Assembly (NCBI RefSeq): GCF_019399895.1
Contig: NC_091887.1
Location: 310,001 to 374,000, forward strand
Length of the DNA: 64,000 nt
Direction: 5' to 3'
Source of the DNA: Cardiocondyla obscurior
Lineage: Eukaryota > Arthropoda > Insecta > Hymenoptera > Formicidae
The notes beneath the pieces are model-generated. The model saw only the letters and a program-made list of their open reading frames with translations. It had not been told where the DNA came from and did not search any database. Position 1 is the stretch's first letter. Every line of letters starts with the position of its first letter. The translations under genes were made by a program, and so were the position numbers. Shown here piece after piece: positions 24,202 through 36,408 of this stretch.

Positions 24202-27200
24202 CCTTATGACACTTGCCCGCGTTCGCGCCGCGCTTCTGGACCACCGCGCCGTTATTGATCTCCCCGGATGATTTCGATTCTATAGAAAGAGAAACAAAAA
24301 TGTGTACTAGTTTGTTTGAGGTTCGAATGATAGAGATTAATTCGATGATGCGGCGGGTGCGTTTTGATGTACCTGAAGTCGCTGATGTCGAGATGAAGCG
24401 AGCCCCGCCGTTAATATTCTCGTTTGGCTTTGTGGTCTCTGTTTCGGCGCATTCTAGACAATTTATATTTCAAATGTAATGCAATTGGTTCAGATTTAAT
24501 GTACGATTACATGCATCCCGTTATAATATTGATCGCTGCAGCAGCTGTCCACCGAAGCTTGCTAGAACATCATCGCTGTCGTGCGCGAGCATTACGTTTA
24601 ATGTAGGAATAATATCAGTTGTATTTAATGTAAAAATTATTATAAAATGAAAAGGAAGATTTAATTTATCAATTTTTATTAACAAATATATTATACTCCC
24701 TACTCTACGAGTAGAAGCAATTTTTTTAGTGGAATCCAAAGCGCGCATTGAATAAAGCGTTTTTGAATCGGTGAATTCGATACGAATTAATTATTGAAAT
24801 TAATTATTGAATATAACGAAATTATATATAATAAGATCTTCTAGGCACATTTTATTACGATTATAATAATACGTGAAAGAATAAGCGGCCTAGGTCATTG
24901 ACGATTTTATTTTACACGTTTTATGATCTTTAATTGTTAACACGTTGATCGCCGCGTCACCCACATGTGCACGTAGATGACAGATAAATTTTTCGCAGCG
25001 GCTAAGTTTACATATACTAAACTTTTTACAGAGTAACTTCGTATCTATTATTATCGGTAATTTCCATGTAATTTTTTTTTTTACAGAGAGATATATTTCG
25101 TGATCGAGAGTTAGATGCGAGCAAACGGTGATTAGCGGCGAAGAGGACGAAAGCGGGGATGCATGCACGAGTGCCTTGTGAGATGCGTAAGGCAGCGAAA
25201 AACCAGCCAAGGAACTTGGTCCAGATCAGAGCGAAAGATGCAGAATGATGTCCGAGAGGGTCAAGTCACTTACGTTCGGTGACCGGCGCCGATGGCTCCG
25301 TCGACGCGTCGATGTCCGAGCCGATCGGCGAGTAAAAAATCGGCTCGCCTTCCTGGCTGGATCTGTCAGGCGTACAACACTCCGGTAAGTCGAGACGCTG
25401 AAAGGCGACGAGGCGCTCTTCCACCTTATCGCGACTCTCCTCGTCCGACGATCTCTAAATATGGAACAAGCTCGATGAATGTCGCGTGATCGCGGAGTAA
25501 CATCGTTCTTAAATACCACCAATGTTCCCCTCACTGCGAGGATTAAACGAATTGCGAATTATGTACGAATATAATTTTTTTTCGGCCAATTTTGTTACAT
25601 CGAGTCGCTCGCGTCCGCGTCGAAGGAATTGGCCGACACGTACAGAAATTTTATCGCGGAAACGCAAAAAAATCCGGGGGGTTTACCTGCCCCGGCTGGG
25701 CGGTTTTCGATGGCTCGCACTGGGAAGGCACTTCGGAATTCTTCTCGGCATTTAGAAACTGCTCGACGTAGCCCTTCAGATGGTCATTGACGAACAGCAC
25801 CGCTTCCTCAAGGATCTCGCGAGTTTCGGCCGCGGATATGTCGTCGTCGGTGTTCTCGTTGCCGTCTTCGTTGCTGCTCGCGTTCGAGAAGCAGCACTTG
25901 TCCGGCTGGAAAACAAAAAAAAAAAATGATAGCGAAAAGCGCGAATAGATAAATATTCCGTATCGTGCGAAGGCATATGTGTACATGCGCGACCGGACTA
26001 AAAATATAAATGAAGCGAGCGGCGTATCGTCCAAGTCGCCACAGGCTATCTGTCGAAGAAGGGTCAAGCCAGAGTTTTCTTCGAAATCCACGAATTGCGA
26101 ACGTGAACCGAAGTCGGCCACGGCTCGAATAATAGCGCGCCAGGACGGGGAAATAAATTAATCCGGTGTTAAAACGGAAGCGCGAAGACTCGGCCACTCA
26201 CTTCGAAGTTCTCGTCGCTTTCGCTATTGTCCATTGCGAGCCGATCGAGCTTCTCGTTCAGAGTTTCCTTTTCCTCCTCTGCCTCCGATTCGCTATCCGA
26301 GTCTTTTAATTTAGCCGTGGAATCCATCGACTCGGTCACCGATTTTTCTTCCGTCGTCGTTGTTACCTTGAAGAAGCGTTTTACCTCATTAGACATCTTA
26401 TTAATTTCAGTAGCAAGGTTTCTTGAGACAACACGTGACTTACATTAACGTGAGGAAATTTGAAGCTAAATTGTTGGTTTCAGTAAGGCGCGCTAAAGAC
26501 GGGAGCATTACTTACTGGATCGGGATCGAGGATGCTGCTCACGTGAATTTTGGTAGGCGGTGGCGACAGAGAAGGCTTGGATGTGTCTAAACAGGATAGG
26601 CTCGACAACGTTAGACGAATGGACCTGATCAGAACCTTCTTGGCTTCGTTGAACGACGATCTCTTGTCCTACACCCACCACCGAGACTATTATCGTGCTA
26701 ATTTTATTATCTTTCCGTAGCCGCCGCATTTCGCTACATTTTACTGAATCAAACGCGCGCCTTACCTTACTGTCGTGCTTCTCTTTCACTCCTTTGTTCA
26801 TCGCGGTGCTCAGATACCTACGACATACCTGCACGAATTTTACCTGCCGACAGAGTTCAAAGGATTATAACGAGTCGGAGAATCGAAATGCGAATAAAAT
26901 AGAAGCGGGCCACGTGTTAGGTACCCACTTAGATAACTAAAACTATTTGAACATTTTATAATAAAATTTATAATAAAGAGAAAAATGCATAAATGTAATT
27001 AAAAATATTAATATTAAATTAAAATATTAATTATAGAAATTAATATTAAATATAAAATATTAATATTAAGTAATGTTAAGTAATAAATCGTGCCGTTCAT
27101 ATTAAATCGTAAATTGTACCGTGTCGCATGGGGTAACTTGCGAGTAACCCAGGATGAAGGCACCTATATTCACGGTCACTCTTATCATCCGCAGCATCAC

Positions 27201-27619
27201 CAAGCTCGGCAGGAACAGGAGCCACGGCAGCGGCCTCACGAGTTCCGGTTTTCCCGAATCTTTTCGATCCTCGTCTAAAATGACGACGATAAATTTCGGT
27301 GCCCGAATAAATCCTGGTAAAAGAATCGGAAACGCCGTACCTTCGCTGAGTCCTTGCCTCGGTAGGCTCCATTCCGCGCACTTCTCGACCACCCACAAAA
27401 AATTATCGGTAAGTTTCAGCACAGTCTGACCCAGTCTGCTTTGCACTACTATGAGGTGCAACAATTTTAGCTCCAGCCAAATATGATCCCCCTGCGGTTT
27501 CTCGTCGGCCGCCTGATGACACGAGCGAACGACGATTAATTTAAGAGCTAATTGTATTACTAAATAAAGGAGAAAATTTTCGAGGTACTTACGGTTTTTG
27601 ACGAGCTTGCCGTAGCCAT
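24202..27619 (-). CDS. Unrecognised protein, nine exons, 3' end not found
   Basis: I do not recognise the family. Exons on the minus strand are 27593-27619 (MATASSSKT), about 27138-27512, 26766-26828, 26516-26668, about 26202-26438, 25687-25905, 25274-25397, 24373-24453 and 24202-24279. Phases agree at every junction. Two borders are weak: the donor of exon 2 (GTTACC) and the acceptor of exon 5, which might instead lie just before the ATG at 26396. The N-terminal third is hydrophobic, with a likely membrane-associated segment RPLPWLLFLPSLVMLRMIR at about residues 101-119. The middle has a Pro/Ser segment (KPSLSPPPTKIHV). After that comes an acidic coiled-coil-like part (DSDSESEAEEEKETLNEKL), then a low-complexity tail with EQCAETETTKPNEN and QKRGANAGKCHKG. 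The last exon ends in phase 1 at a good donor (GTAAGC), so the gene continues left of 24202. Confidence 0.65.
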
Positions 27620-30600
27620 GTTAGTATTAAACGATTTAACACCTAAAAATATATTTCAGACTTAATTCGGAAACGATCGAGCAGGAATAGATCTCGCTGT
27701 TCTTTGTTAAAATAAAGTATAACTACTGAACGATGTATAACGAAAGAAAATAATGAAAATTAATTTATTCTATTAATTTAATGTAAATTAATTAATTAAT
27801 AGAGAAATAAGTGTGAGTAAAATTTTTTTTCCAGAGTGAAAAAGACATAATCTCTATACATATGAGAGTTCGCACATCATCGAGCGCGCACGAATACAAT
27901 TTCCCTCCCTCGTTTAAAGTTTTAATGAGTCAAGCGGAGTCCTAGTGATTCAGAAATGACAAAATAGACAATGAAGAGAGCGTCGATGATAAATCATTAT
28001 CGGGAAGGCGCGACCTCGGCTTATCGGGGCGGAATGCCGAAAGAATAAATCCAAACGGTGCGCGACGTATTCTCCTTTCAAAACATAATGAGCACGCGAT
28101 TCATTTTGAAAATTCTCGCCCGAATGCACCGCGCACGTGGCTCTCTTCGCGTAAAAAATTCAGTACCTTAATAGACGATAACGATTTAACGTAATTATCA
28201 CGAGAAAAATAAAAGGAACGAAAGCATTTAGAAAAAATATGCCAACGTTAAGATAGACAAGTGCCAATCGACTCGCACAATTTTTACACCTTGCCTTGCA
28301 CCTTAATTAATTAAATATGCCAAGTAGATGTAAAATAAAATTTACACATACTTACACGCGTGTGTAATAATGCAACGGATTGATTACTAGGTTTTAATCG
28401 TAGTCAACGTGACGTAACACACCTTGAACTCTAGATTAATCCAAGTGTTGTTATTACGAACAGATTAGCGAAATTAAAATCCGCCGGAGCTATTTGCTCA
28501 AAATCTTTTTCACGCTCGCAGATACATGTGTGACCCGAGGGAGCAAAGTTTGCAAATTAGAGACGTACGATCCGGGACGGTGTAACGTAATGACCGTTTT
28601 ATACGCGGCGTATCGGCCACCGTGAAACTTTATCCGATAACGTTCTCCTTGATTTCGGAAGTCCACGGTCAAACGGCGTCTATCTTAGGCAACTGCGCGT
28701 TTACATCACACGCCGGGTGATAATTAAGAATTATGTCTGTGCGCCGTCTAGTAAAAATCTAACCGCCGTCTTACTCACTCGTTCACGCGGCCAGTCGCGT
28801 TATCGCTCATTCCGATGTTTGCCGTTTTTGGCTTTTATCGTGTTTTCGTTCGATTCATGTAGCAGGTCCTCTTGACCGTCAAATTCCATATCGCCTATCG
28901 GCGCAATGTACAAGAAAACGAAATAACTTTCTTTTTATTTTTTTTCCTCTTTCTTTAAACACGTAGCTTGTGTCTCTTATACGCGCGCGAGCAATTCGGA
29001 ATACTGAAGCCCTTCGTTTGTATCATTTGGCCGCCTTGAACAGCATTCACTTATTGTTATTAAATTAATATAATTAAATATTTGTCTTTTTTTAAAGTAC
29101 ATTTTACGCGAGTATTCAGGGCAAAAAAAAATTATCTCAAGTCTAATCGATGATAAATGATACAAAGTGTCGTTATTCTCTTATTCCGTTCATTTGTTAT
29201 TTGATCATCGACAATAGCGATGAACAATCTTTCCCCAAGTGCAGCAGCGAGAAATTACACGATCCACAAATAGTAAAAAATTGATCGCAGCCAGCGAGTC
29301 GTAGTTATCTCTGTTCTCTGTTGATAAATTAACTAACTCATTGGAATTTGTGTCGAAACATTATTTATCAAAATCTAACGTACTGTTGATTCTAGTAGAA
29401 TATTAGATAGTTCAACACGAATACTCGGAATGTTTGGGTCGAAAAGGACAACGTTTCAAATAGCATCGTACACCCATCAATACAGAAATCTCCAGTTGAC
29501 TTCGGTACTACTTATTTATAAATTACAAAGTCTTATCAAATAACTGACCGTGTCATTGGCATAAAAATTAATAATCTTTTCTAATACGTCGCATGACAAT
29601 TAATTTATAAAGCGCAGAATAATAGAAAATTCTCGTCAGTACCGATAAGCCTCCTCAGGATACAAGGCATGAGTATTTGCGGCCCATCTATCTTTAAAGT
29701 CTAATTTCTATTACCTTTCGCTGTAATTATAAAGAGCGGCTACAGAATTATCGCCGTCGATCGTAATCTTCCTTGTCACGTGTCGCGACGTCCTGAAAAC
29801 GGTGTCCTCGGCGGTCCACTGAAGGTTTTGCTTGAAGTGTTTAATCACATGCGAACGCAGCCGGCACTTTCGTGACTGCGAGATGTTGAGCGCAAACTGA
29901 GAAAGCACGAGTTTCACACACAGTAACTTAACAAAGATCGAGAGCGTGTAAGCGGCGCTTGATACGTACGAGTTCGCGGCGCTTTTTGGAATCCTTAGAG
30001 CTAATCATGCCCGCGCTACGTTAAAATTAATTTCTTAACGTTAATTTGTCCGACGGACCAAAAAATAATTTTCCTTCCCTTTCCGAACGATCAGATTTCA
30101 ATTAGATATTTTAACTAGTTTAAATTATCACATAATTTAATATAAACTATGTATATTTTCTCGTGAAGTAAAGTTAAATGTAATTAAAATTATTATCGAT
30201 ACTTTCGCATGTAACGTCTTGCGCACATTCGAGGATACGAAAATAATCCGCACTCGAGTCGATTTTATTAAACGTTTATTATATCGGCATTAAAGTTTTT
30301 AATTTTGAAGCACGAATACAGAGCAATGAGAATAGAGCGCAAGCCAAACCGTATATTTCTTTCTCGCTGAAATTTAATAAAGACGTAGCACGTAGTGTAA
30401 ATTACATCCTAAACAATTATTTCACGATAATCGACGTTCTTTTTTTTTTTTCTTTTTTGCTTAAATTAATTCGATTATGACGCATTTACAATCAATGTTG
30501 ATCTCGACAGTCGAAACCAATAGTATTAAAAGCATACATCGTGCTGAAAACACGTAAGCGTTTACAAAAACGTCTACATGCCGCAATCCTTTCGCTCATT

Positions 30601-31772
30601 GTTCCTCTCACTCGCTCGCTCTCGGAACGTATAATTTTACAATTTTTATTTGTGAAAATAAAACGTAGCAACGTCGCAGTCGACGACATCATCATATAAT
30701 TTAAGAAACAATTACTCGTGCGATTCTGAGTATTTTATCGGAATCTCAAATTCACCGCATTTTAAGGCCATTATATCCCGAGAGACTGTCATGGAGATGC
30801 AAACATGATCGTTTTATTTTCTAAAATTGATTTGTATAAACATCAATAGATGAATCTTTAATAAGAGTTTTAACTTTAGTCTTTCACATCTTTATAATTC
30901 AGTAATCGGGTGTATAAGCGTACCATTTTGTCTTGCAATCTGCCTTCACGAAGCACACACTAATTTACTGAAATCAAAATGTCTGGATGCTATGCATGTG
31001 GTATTTGTGTTTCTATGAGGACATGTAATAGCCTCTACGTTGAACGCAGACAAATGACAAAGCGGAAGTTGAATTTTAATTAACACGATTCAAATTGTAT
31101 CTCGCAATGAAAACCTATTGCTTCACACAAAACCACAAGTGTATCGGACATATTGCACATAGAAAACGATTGGAATAGATCGAGCAGCACCAAGCTGCTC
31201 AGTAGGATTAATGTTTTCAAATGATTAAAGATTTCAGAAGATGAAATTGTTGATAGGAGCTTCGTGATTCATTATCGATACAAACTTAATACAATTACAA
31301 ACAAAACACTCACGCATTAAAAAAAAATGTGTAGTTAACGTAAATCGCTACGTAACAATACGGATGTATGACAACATTGATGGGTACCCATAAAATTTTG
31401 AGGCAATTTGAGTCATAGATCTTTGGAACTCTATTTTAACGCTATAAGGAATTGTAATAATTTGTGACTTCTAATTAATTTTTTTTTTCTTCTAATCTCC
31501 TTCACACACATTCCTCAACGGCCAATAAAGAACAAGTTATTCAAGTGCACTAACCAACTTAAATCTATCCTAATATCGTGCGAGTCTTAATGATTTCGGT
31601 GAGATTGTAGTAACAAAATGTATTCACAATTCGCGTTAAAACTGTTGAATTTACTCATGTAACATAGCTTATGTAATAATTATATAAAGGATATTGGTTC
31701 GCAGATATAATAAAGTAAAACGCACTTGGATAATTTGCTGTTCATTTCGATTATATCCGTAAATAAAAAAGG
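27620..31772. other. Intergenic region between the orphan gene and Eb1
   Basis: Both flanking genes are on the minus strand, so this interval holds the Eb1 3' UTR on the right and the orphan gene promoter on the left. A minus-strand AATAAA at 30813-30818 could end an Eb1 3' UTR of about 950 bases. Apart from the candidate UTR exon near 29711-29930 I see no coding exon or RNA gene. Confidence 0.5.
29711..29930 (-). other. Candidate 5' UTR exon of the orphan gene
   Basis: The first coding exon at 27619 is preceded on the minus strand by an acceptor (TATTTTTAG) 33 bases upstream of the ATG, so a 5' UTR intron is likely. The nearest plausible upstream exon ends at a donor, GAAAG followed by GTAATAG, at 29713-29714. 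If joined, the open frame in it meets a stop at once, so it would be non-coding. The upstream limit is unknown. Confidence 0.3.
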
Positions 31773-34700
31773 TTAATATTCCTCCTCATCATCAGGCGCA
31801 AGTCCGTCGCCTTCCAGTTCTTCGGGTGGAGCAAAACCGTCCTAAAAAGAAAAAAAAAATATGAATAACAATATTATAAACTTGATATGCATTTTATCCA
31901 AAGAAAAATGATGCCAGTTCGAAAATATATTTGCATGAACATAAATTACCTCCGTTGCATAAAGAACTTCTAAAATTTTCTGTACAATTGGTGGCGGATC
32001 CCCGTTGTTCTCGCAATCTTGGCACATGACTTCTATGTCACGTAACTTTCCAAAATAGAAATCTCTCTCCTTTTCCAAACCTTCGACTGACATTTTCATT
32101 TCGACCAGCTAAAACATTTTATTAATTTTTGTTAAAAAAGATATATACAGAAAACATTTATTGAATGCAAATAAAACGTGCGTGTAATACCTGTGCACTA
32201 AGTTCCTCAACTTTTCCGTTATCGCCACGGTTGCCGACTGTAGTTTTGGGTGGTGCACGATATGGCGGCTGAACTTTATTTACTATATAAAAAAGAATAA
32301 TTTTTTTAAAACATTGTTAAAATATTTTAAAGCATGTTAAAACTATAAAGTTATTACTTATACTTCTGTAATATAAATTACAACAATTTATATCACGATT
32401 ATATACATCAATTCATGTAGAAATTGATAAAGCTACCTAACATATAAAAATACAAGCTAATTTGTGGCAAGCAAAATAATGCATGCAGAAATAATATTTA
32501 AAATCATGCACAGTATATTTTACAATCTAATAATTAATTAAAGTTTTACAGAAATACATATAAATATGTTTATTCGTATATATTATATATGTATATACGC
32601 ACACATACACATATAAAATATATATATACATAAAATATTTATAGTATGCGGTAAAAGAAAATCCCACAGACAAGTACTCTTAAGAAATAAAAAATTTGGG
32701 TAACGACAGTGACTATAGATTAGTGTTGATACGGATAACTAAATTAGTGCAAGTTATAAAATTTACGTCAACGAAAGAATAATATATTGTAACTGCATAT
32801 CTTGCTCTAAGAACTGTATTTAGATTTTTATTGAAATTATGAGTGGCCTGGTAATTATTTTTTTTTTTCACGTATTGTAGTAATTAGTATTAATTAAAGT
32901 TACCATTCAGATATTGTAATCAGGGAGTATAGAAACTACTAGGAACACACACATAACTTTTACTCTATGCCTTTCCTTCATATGCTTTTTCACCTCAGTA
33001 TTAAAACATATATGGAACTATAGAAGCAATATATAAGTGACGAATTAAAAAAAAAAGTTTATCAATTTTCACCTAAATTGTTTGTACTATCTGCACTCAT
33101 GGTAGATGGTCGTTCCTCACCTAAAGGTAAATTTTATTTCAATTCAATTTATCGAGGACATTAGTGGCAATAACATGAGCAATAATTGAAACTCCTATTG
33201 GTAGCGAGGAATTAAATTTCATTTTTATGTCGAAAATTTAATTGCAACAAATTTCACAAATAATTCAACCTATCTTTGGTCTACCCTATCTTGCCGACTC
33301 GATATTCATTATATCTCTAACTATTACTTTGCCTGTTGCGGTAAGATTAATAGGATCTTCGTATCAAAGAGTAATCAAGCAATCAAGTCATTCTCAATTA
33401 TTAGTAAAAAAAAAAAAAATCTGTGTTAATGTTTAAACTTCTCGTAAAGATTATTTCCTTCTCTATATCATTAAATCTCATTCGTTTTCAAAATGGTGTT
33501 ATAAACTCAATTTCTTTTTTTTTTACGTTAAAAAATAAATGCTGTACCAGTAGCACGAGGAGCCGGTTTAGACGAATTTACAGTTTCACGTGGAGAAATA
33601 CGTGGTTTGATGTTAGAACCACCACGGGGTGCGTTATTTCCACCGCTACCCATAGCTTCTCCTCCTCGCATAGCAAGCGCGTCGTATGGCTCCGCTCCCG
33701 AGTAGTTTGCGTCAAAGAATTTCTTGAACCATTGCAAAAACTCAAAGTTGTCTTGGAACCTGCCTTTCACCAGCCTATCAATTGGCACAATCTGCAAAGG
33801 AGGAGCGAAAGATGTGTGCAACAAAAGAAAATAAAACCAAATTACATGTAAAAAAAATTCTGAGTAAAACACGGGAGTAGAAATTAATTTTAATATTGAA
33901 AAATAAATTCTTTAAGAGACTGTTTAAAATAAACGAGTCTAGAATTCTTCCTATTAGTCTATAATAAATCCTAGGCAGGTGTGGGGAAAGTATTTAACAT
34001 CCTAACTTGTGTATGTATTTTATGTAATTACCGCAAGTCAGATCAGTTAGGCTTTTATACTTTTGCGACGTGGAATATTATATTTAAAAGTGCATGTAAC
34101 GTGAGGTATGCGTTTACACGTGTAACATTGTACAACTAGCTTGTAACTTACTACTCTATATACACAGACGCAAATTAACGTGGCTAAAAGAAATAGAGGT
34201 ACAATACTATTGCCGTCTATTGCATAATAAATTGCATGTGCGGGTGCGCGCTAACACGTGTGGTATTTGTTCTTGCGAAACGTCGTCTAAACATATAGCA
34301 TGCAGGAAGCGGCCACGTAAAATCGAAACTGCGGCAATATACCCTGTGGCTGCCGCGGGTAGCTGTTACGTTGCTGTATGTGTCTTTGTTGCATTTGTGG
34401 CTGCTTCGACTGCGGCGGCAACGGTACCAATTGAGGATTCGACAATGTGTGAGTTCCGTCCACGCCGGAACCCAGGGGTATGCAGCCGCGCGCCTCGTAT
34501 GCGTCGTACTCGCGCCCGTCGTAATTCGCGTCGAAAAACTTTTTGAACCACTGTAGAAACTCAAAGTTATCTTGAAAGCGCCCTTTTATCAGCTTGTCCA
34601 CTGGTATAACCTGAACCATTTCCATGGTCATATCATTATGAATCTCATCCACCGATTTTGTTGCAAAGTTTACGCTACAAGTATACGCAGGGCAATGTGA

Positions 34701-35141
34701 TCTTTAAATCTTGACGTAACGTCACGCCTACGCTGCGCGTATCGCGTTGGCTTACCTTTGAATACCTATCTAAAATCATCTTTAATCTTATGGGTAAGTT
34801 TCACGCCGTACGTTAAGTGTTCTTAAAGTAACGCCGTCAGAATAATCAAAACGAAGGTAATTGCTCGCTCTTACCTTATCCACGTTCATTTTTTTGAAGC
34901 CACCTTGGAGAATTTTGAAATTCTGTATATACTCGTGTTCCAAGTTTGTCTTAAACTTGACTCTTTTCAAGGGCACGCTGCCTGGGAAAAGCATGTCCAT
35001 GAACTGACAATAAACCGCTCCTGTACACAGCTCTTCGATCTTGGTGAACGACGATTGCAGGCAGTCGTTTACCCACGCGAGCATATCGTGACGACTAAGA
35101 TTGTCAGAAGTCATATTCGTTGCGTACACGTTAACAGCCAT
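31773..35141 (-). CDS. Eb1: EB1 / MAPRE family microtubule plus-end binding protein
   Basis: EB1 tracks growing microtubule plus ends and recruits partners such as dynactin p150 and CLIP proteins. Coding exons on the minus strand are 34875-35141, then either 34343-34610 or 33548-33791, then 33073-33120, 32191-32282, 31950-32108 and 31773-31841. Phases match and give 300 aa or 292 aa. Residues 1-89 begin the calponin-homology domain (MAVNVYATNMTSDNLSRHDM), and the alternative exon completes it with FQDNFEFLQWFKKFFDANY. The C-terminal coiled coil and EB homology region contain EKERDFYFGKLRDIEVMCQ, and the protein ends in the acidic DDEEEY tail that binds CAP-Gly domains. Length agrees with other EB1 proteins (about 270-290 aa). 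An acceptor directly upstream of the ATG (TTTTCAG at 35156-35162) indicates a 5' UTR intron. Retaining both alternative exons would shift the frame. Confidence 0.95.
33073..33120 (-). other. Eb1: Short 48-bp Eb1 linker exon
   Basis: This exon codes for GEERPSTMSADSTNNL in the linker. It is bounded by TTTACCTTTAG and GTGAAA. It is 48 bases long with phase 1 on both sides, so it can be skipped without changing the frame and may be a cassette exon. Confidence 0.7.
33548..33791 (-). other. Eb1: Eb1 alternative exon 2b (3' copy)
   Basis: This 244-bp exon also enters in phase 0 and leaves in phase 1 (ACT G then GTACAG). It starts IVPIDRLVKGRFQDNFEF, a conservative variant of exon 2a. Its linker is rich in Gly, Ser and basic residues (SNIKPRISPRETVNSSKPAP). 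The acceptor has a good pyrimidine stretch (CTCCTCCTTTGCAG). It is an intact exon, not a decayed duplicate. Confidence 0.88.
34343..34610 (-). other. Eb1: Eb1 alternative exon 2a (5' proximal copy)
   Basis: This 268-bp exon enters in phase 0 and leaves in phase 1 (CAG G then GTATAT). It starts VIPVDKLIKGRFQDNFEF and carries the C-terminal helices of the calponin-homology domain. Its linker is rich in Gln and Pro (PPQSKQPQMQQRHIQQRNS). It shares the central run FQDNFEFLQWFKKFFDANY with exon 2b at 33548-33791, but the linkers do not align. Confidence 0.88.
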
Positions 35142-35721
35142 GTTGCTCCGTTTGTTCTCAACTGAAAATCATAGAATGACAGGTTAGTCGTTCATGTATC
35201 AGGGTTTCGGCTACGCCGAGCGACGCAACAGCCTAATGCAACCCCTCGGCATGCTCGGTTAATTAAATTGGTCAAAATCGAGCCATCGCGATCATAGTCG
35301 GCTTCCGGAAGCCTGGACGACTTAGCGGCGGCCGCACCGACGGCGACCGGCCGCGAGTAAAATCGACAGACGGGTCGTGATCGAGGTTCGTGGCCCGTCG
35401 TAATTGCCGTCGAATCCTAGAGCACGGTTCGCAGGAAATTGATCGAACAACCGAGCTACAGGGTATCCTCAGACGGACGGTATTCCGCTTTCTTTTGTTT
35501 TTTTGTCTTTTTTTTTCCGCACGAAACTGTTGCGGTCGACATATTCGGCATTCTTTACTCCGCGTGCGCCGCGATTTCGTTGCACGAGAGATCCAGCCTC
35601 TTGTGCGACCGCCATCGTCCACACGTTTACCCATCAATTTATCTCGTCCGGGAAGTGTGGCGACGGAAAGGCCATCCCCGGAAACACCCGGCCCGCCGAT
35701 TTTCTTTCATCCACGACTTAC

Positions 35722-35900
35722 CGTTGATCTGGAAAACACAGGATAACACCGCCACGGGAGTGGTTCGTAGCGCGCGGATGACAAATGTGCACTAGATCGT
35801 TCAAACACGCATACAACGGAAAACTTGTAACGGTTCCTTCGAGCGGGATTGGTCGGCGTAACGGCACGGTTCACGCGGAGATAGTAGACAGTCAAAACTC
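35722..35900 (-). other. Eb1: Candidate non-coding first exon of Eb1
   Basis: The minus strand shows GATCAACG followed by a strong donor GTAAGTCGTGG at 35722/35721. The matching acceptor lies at 35156-35162, just upstream of the Eb1 start codon. This gives a 5' UTR intron of about 570 bases. The transcription start is not visible, so the right edge is approximate. Confidence 0.55.
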
Positions 35901-36408
35901 TCGGTTTCGAGGCCTAAGGAAGTGCAATGTTACCATCAGGCCCGATTTACATTACCGTAGTAAGCTTTACGTAAAAAATTAACCAATCATGTTAGACCCG
36001 GTCTACAATGGATTAATAAATCTTAAGCCTTGAGAAACTCATCAATTATAGCAAAATTCCATTTGTAATGATTGTAATTTATATTATATTTTATAATTTA
36101 TATTATGAATAAGCTTCTCTATATATTATATATATATAAAGGTGTTTTTTACTGCCCTTTTACTTCCCCCTATATGTAATATATAAAGCAGTTTATTCAT
36201 AATATAAATTACAATTATTACAAAATCCTTTTATTTTACTGTTAAGTTTAAACATTAATCGCAATTGATCTCTTCGACGGCAGCTGAAAAGCGCTTCACA
36301 CGGACGAGCCTCTGCATCTGTCGCGTGGAAGCCGCGATTCCGAGTTGGGCTCTCTGCTCTGCACCGAACTCTGTTCAGTTATTGGCTGCAGTCTGCTGCT
36401 TATACTTT
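35901..36408. promoter_or_regulatory. Divergent promoter interval between Eb1 and dynactin subunit 3
   Basis: Eb1 is transcribed leftward and the dynactin gene rightward from this interval. Its right part is GC-richer and contains an inverted CCAAT box (ATTGG near 36381) and an initiator-like TTCAGTT near 36374. A donor-like CTTTG/GTGATAGG at 36409 could end a dynactin 5' UTR exon. The left part is mostly the AT-rich MITE-like element. The role is inferred from gene layout. Confidence 0.4.
36062..36222. mobile_element. MITE-like AT-rich inverted repeat upstream of Eb1 and DCTN3
   Basis: The ends read TTTGTAATGATTGTAA on the left and TTACAATTATTACAAA on the right. Inside them, AATTTATATTATGAATAAGC at 36095-36114 pairs with GTTTATTCATAATATAAATT at 36191-36210 with one mismatch. 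The left arm has an extra internal copy of TAATTTATATTAT. The centre contains ACTGCCCTTTTACTTCCCCC. Length is about 160 bases with no coding capacity. I could not define a target-site duplication. Confidence 0.55.

Noticed and set aside
26508..26834. 108-codon minus-strand frame read straight through two exons of the orphan gene
   Set aside because: It reads the intron and uses the wrong frame for the second exon. Splice sites at 26766 and 26668 give a better joined reading.
27154..27429. Open plus-strand frame opposite exon 2 of the orphan gene
   Set aside because: It mirrors the minus-strand exon, has no splice support, and its translation is less protein-like than the minus strand.
32560..32640. 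TA/CA-type repeats in the Eb1 intron as a regulatory element
   Set aside because: It is a plain microsatellite with no further structure.
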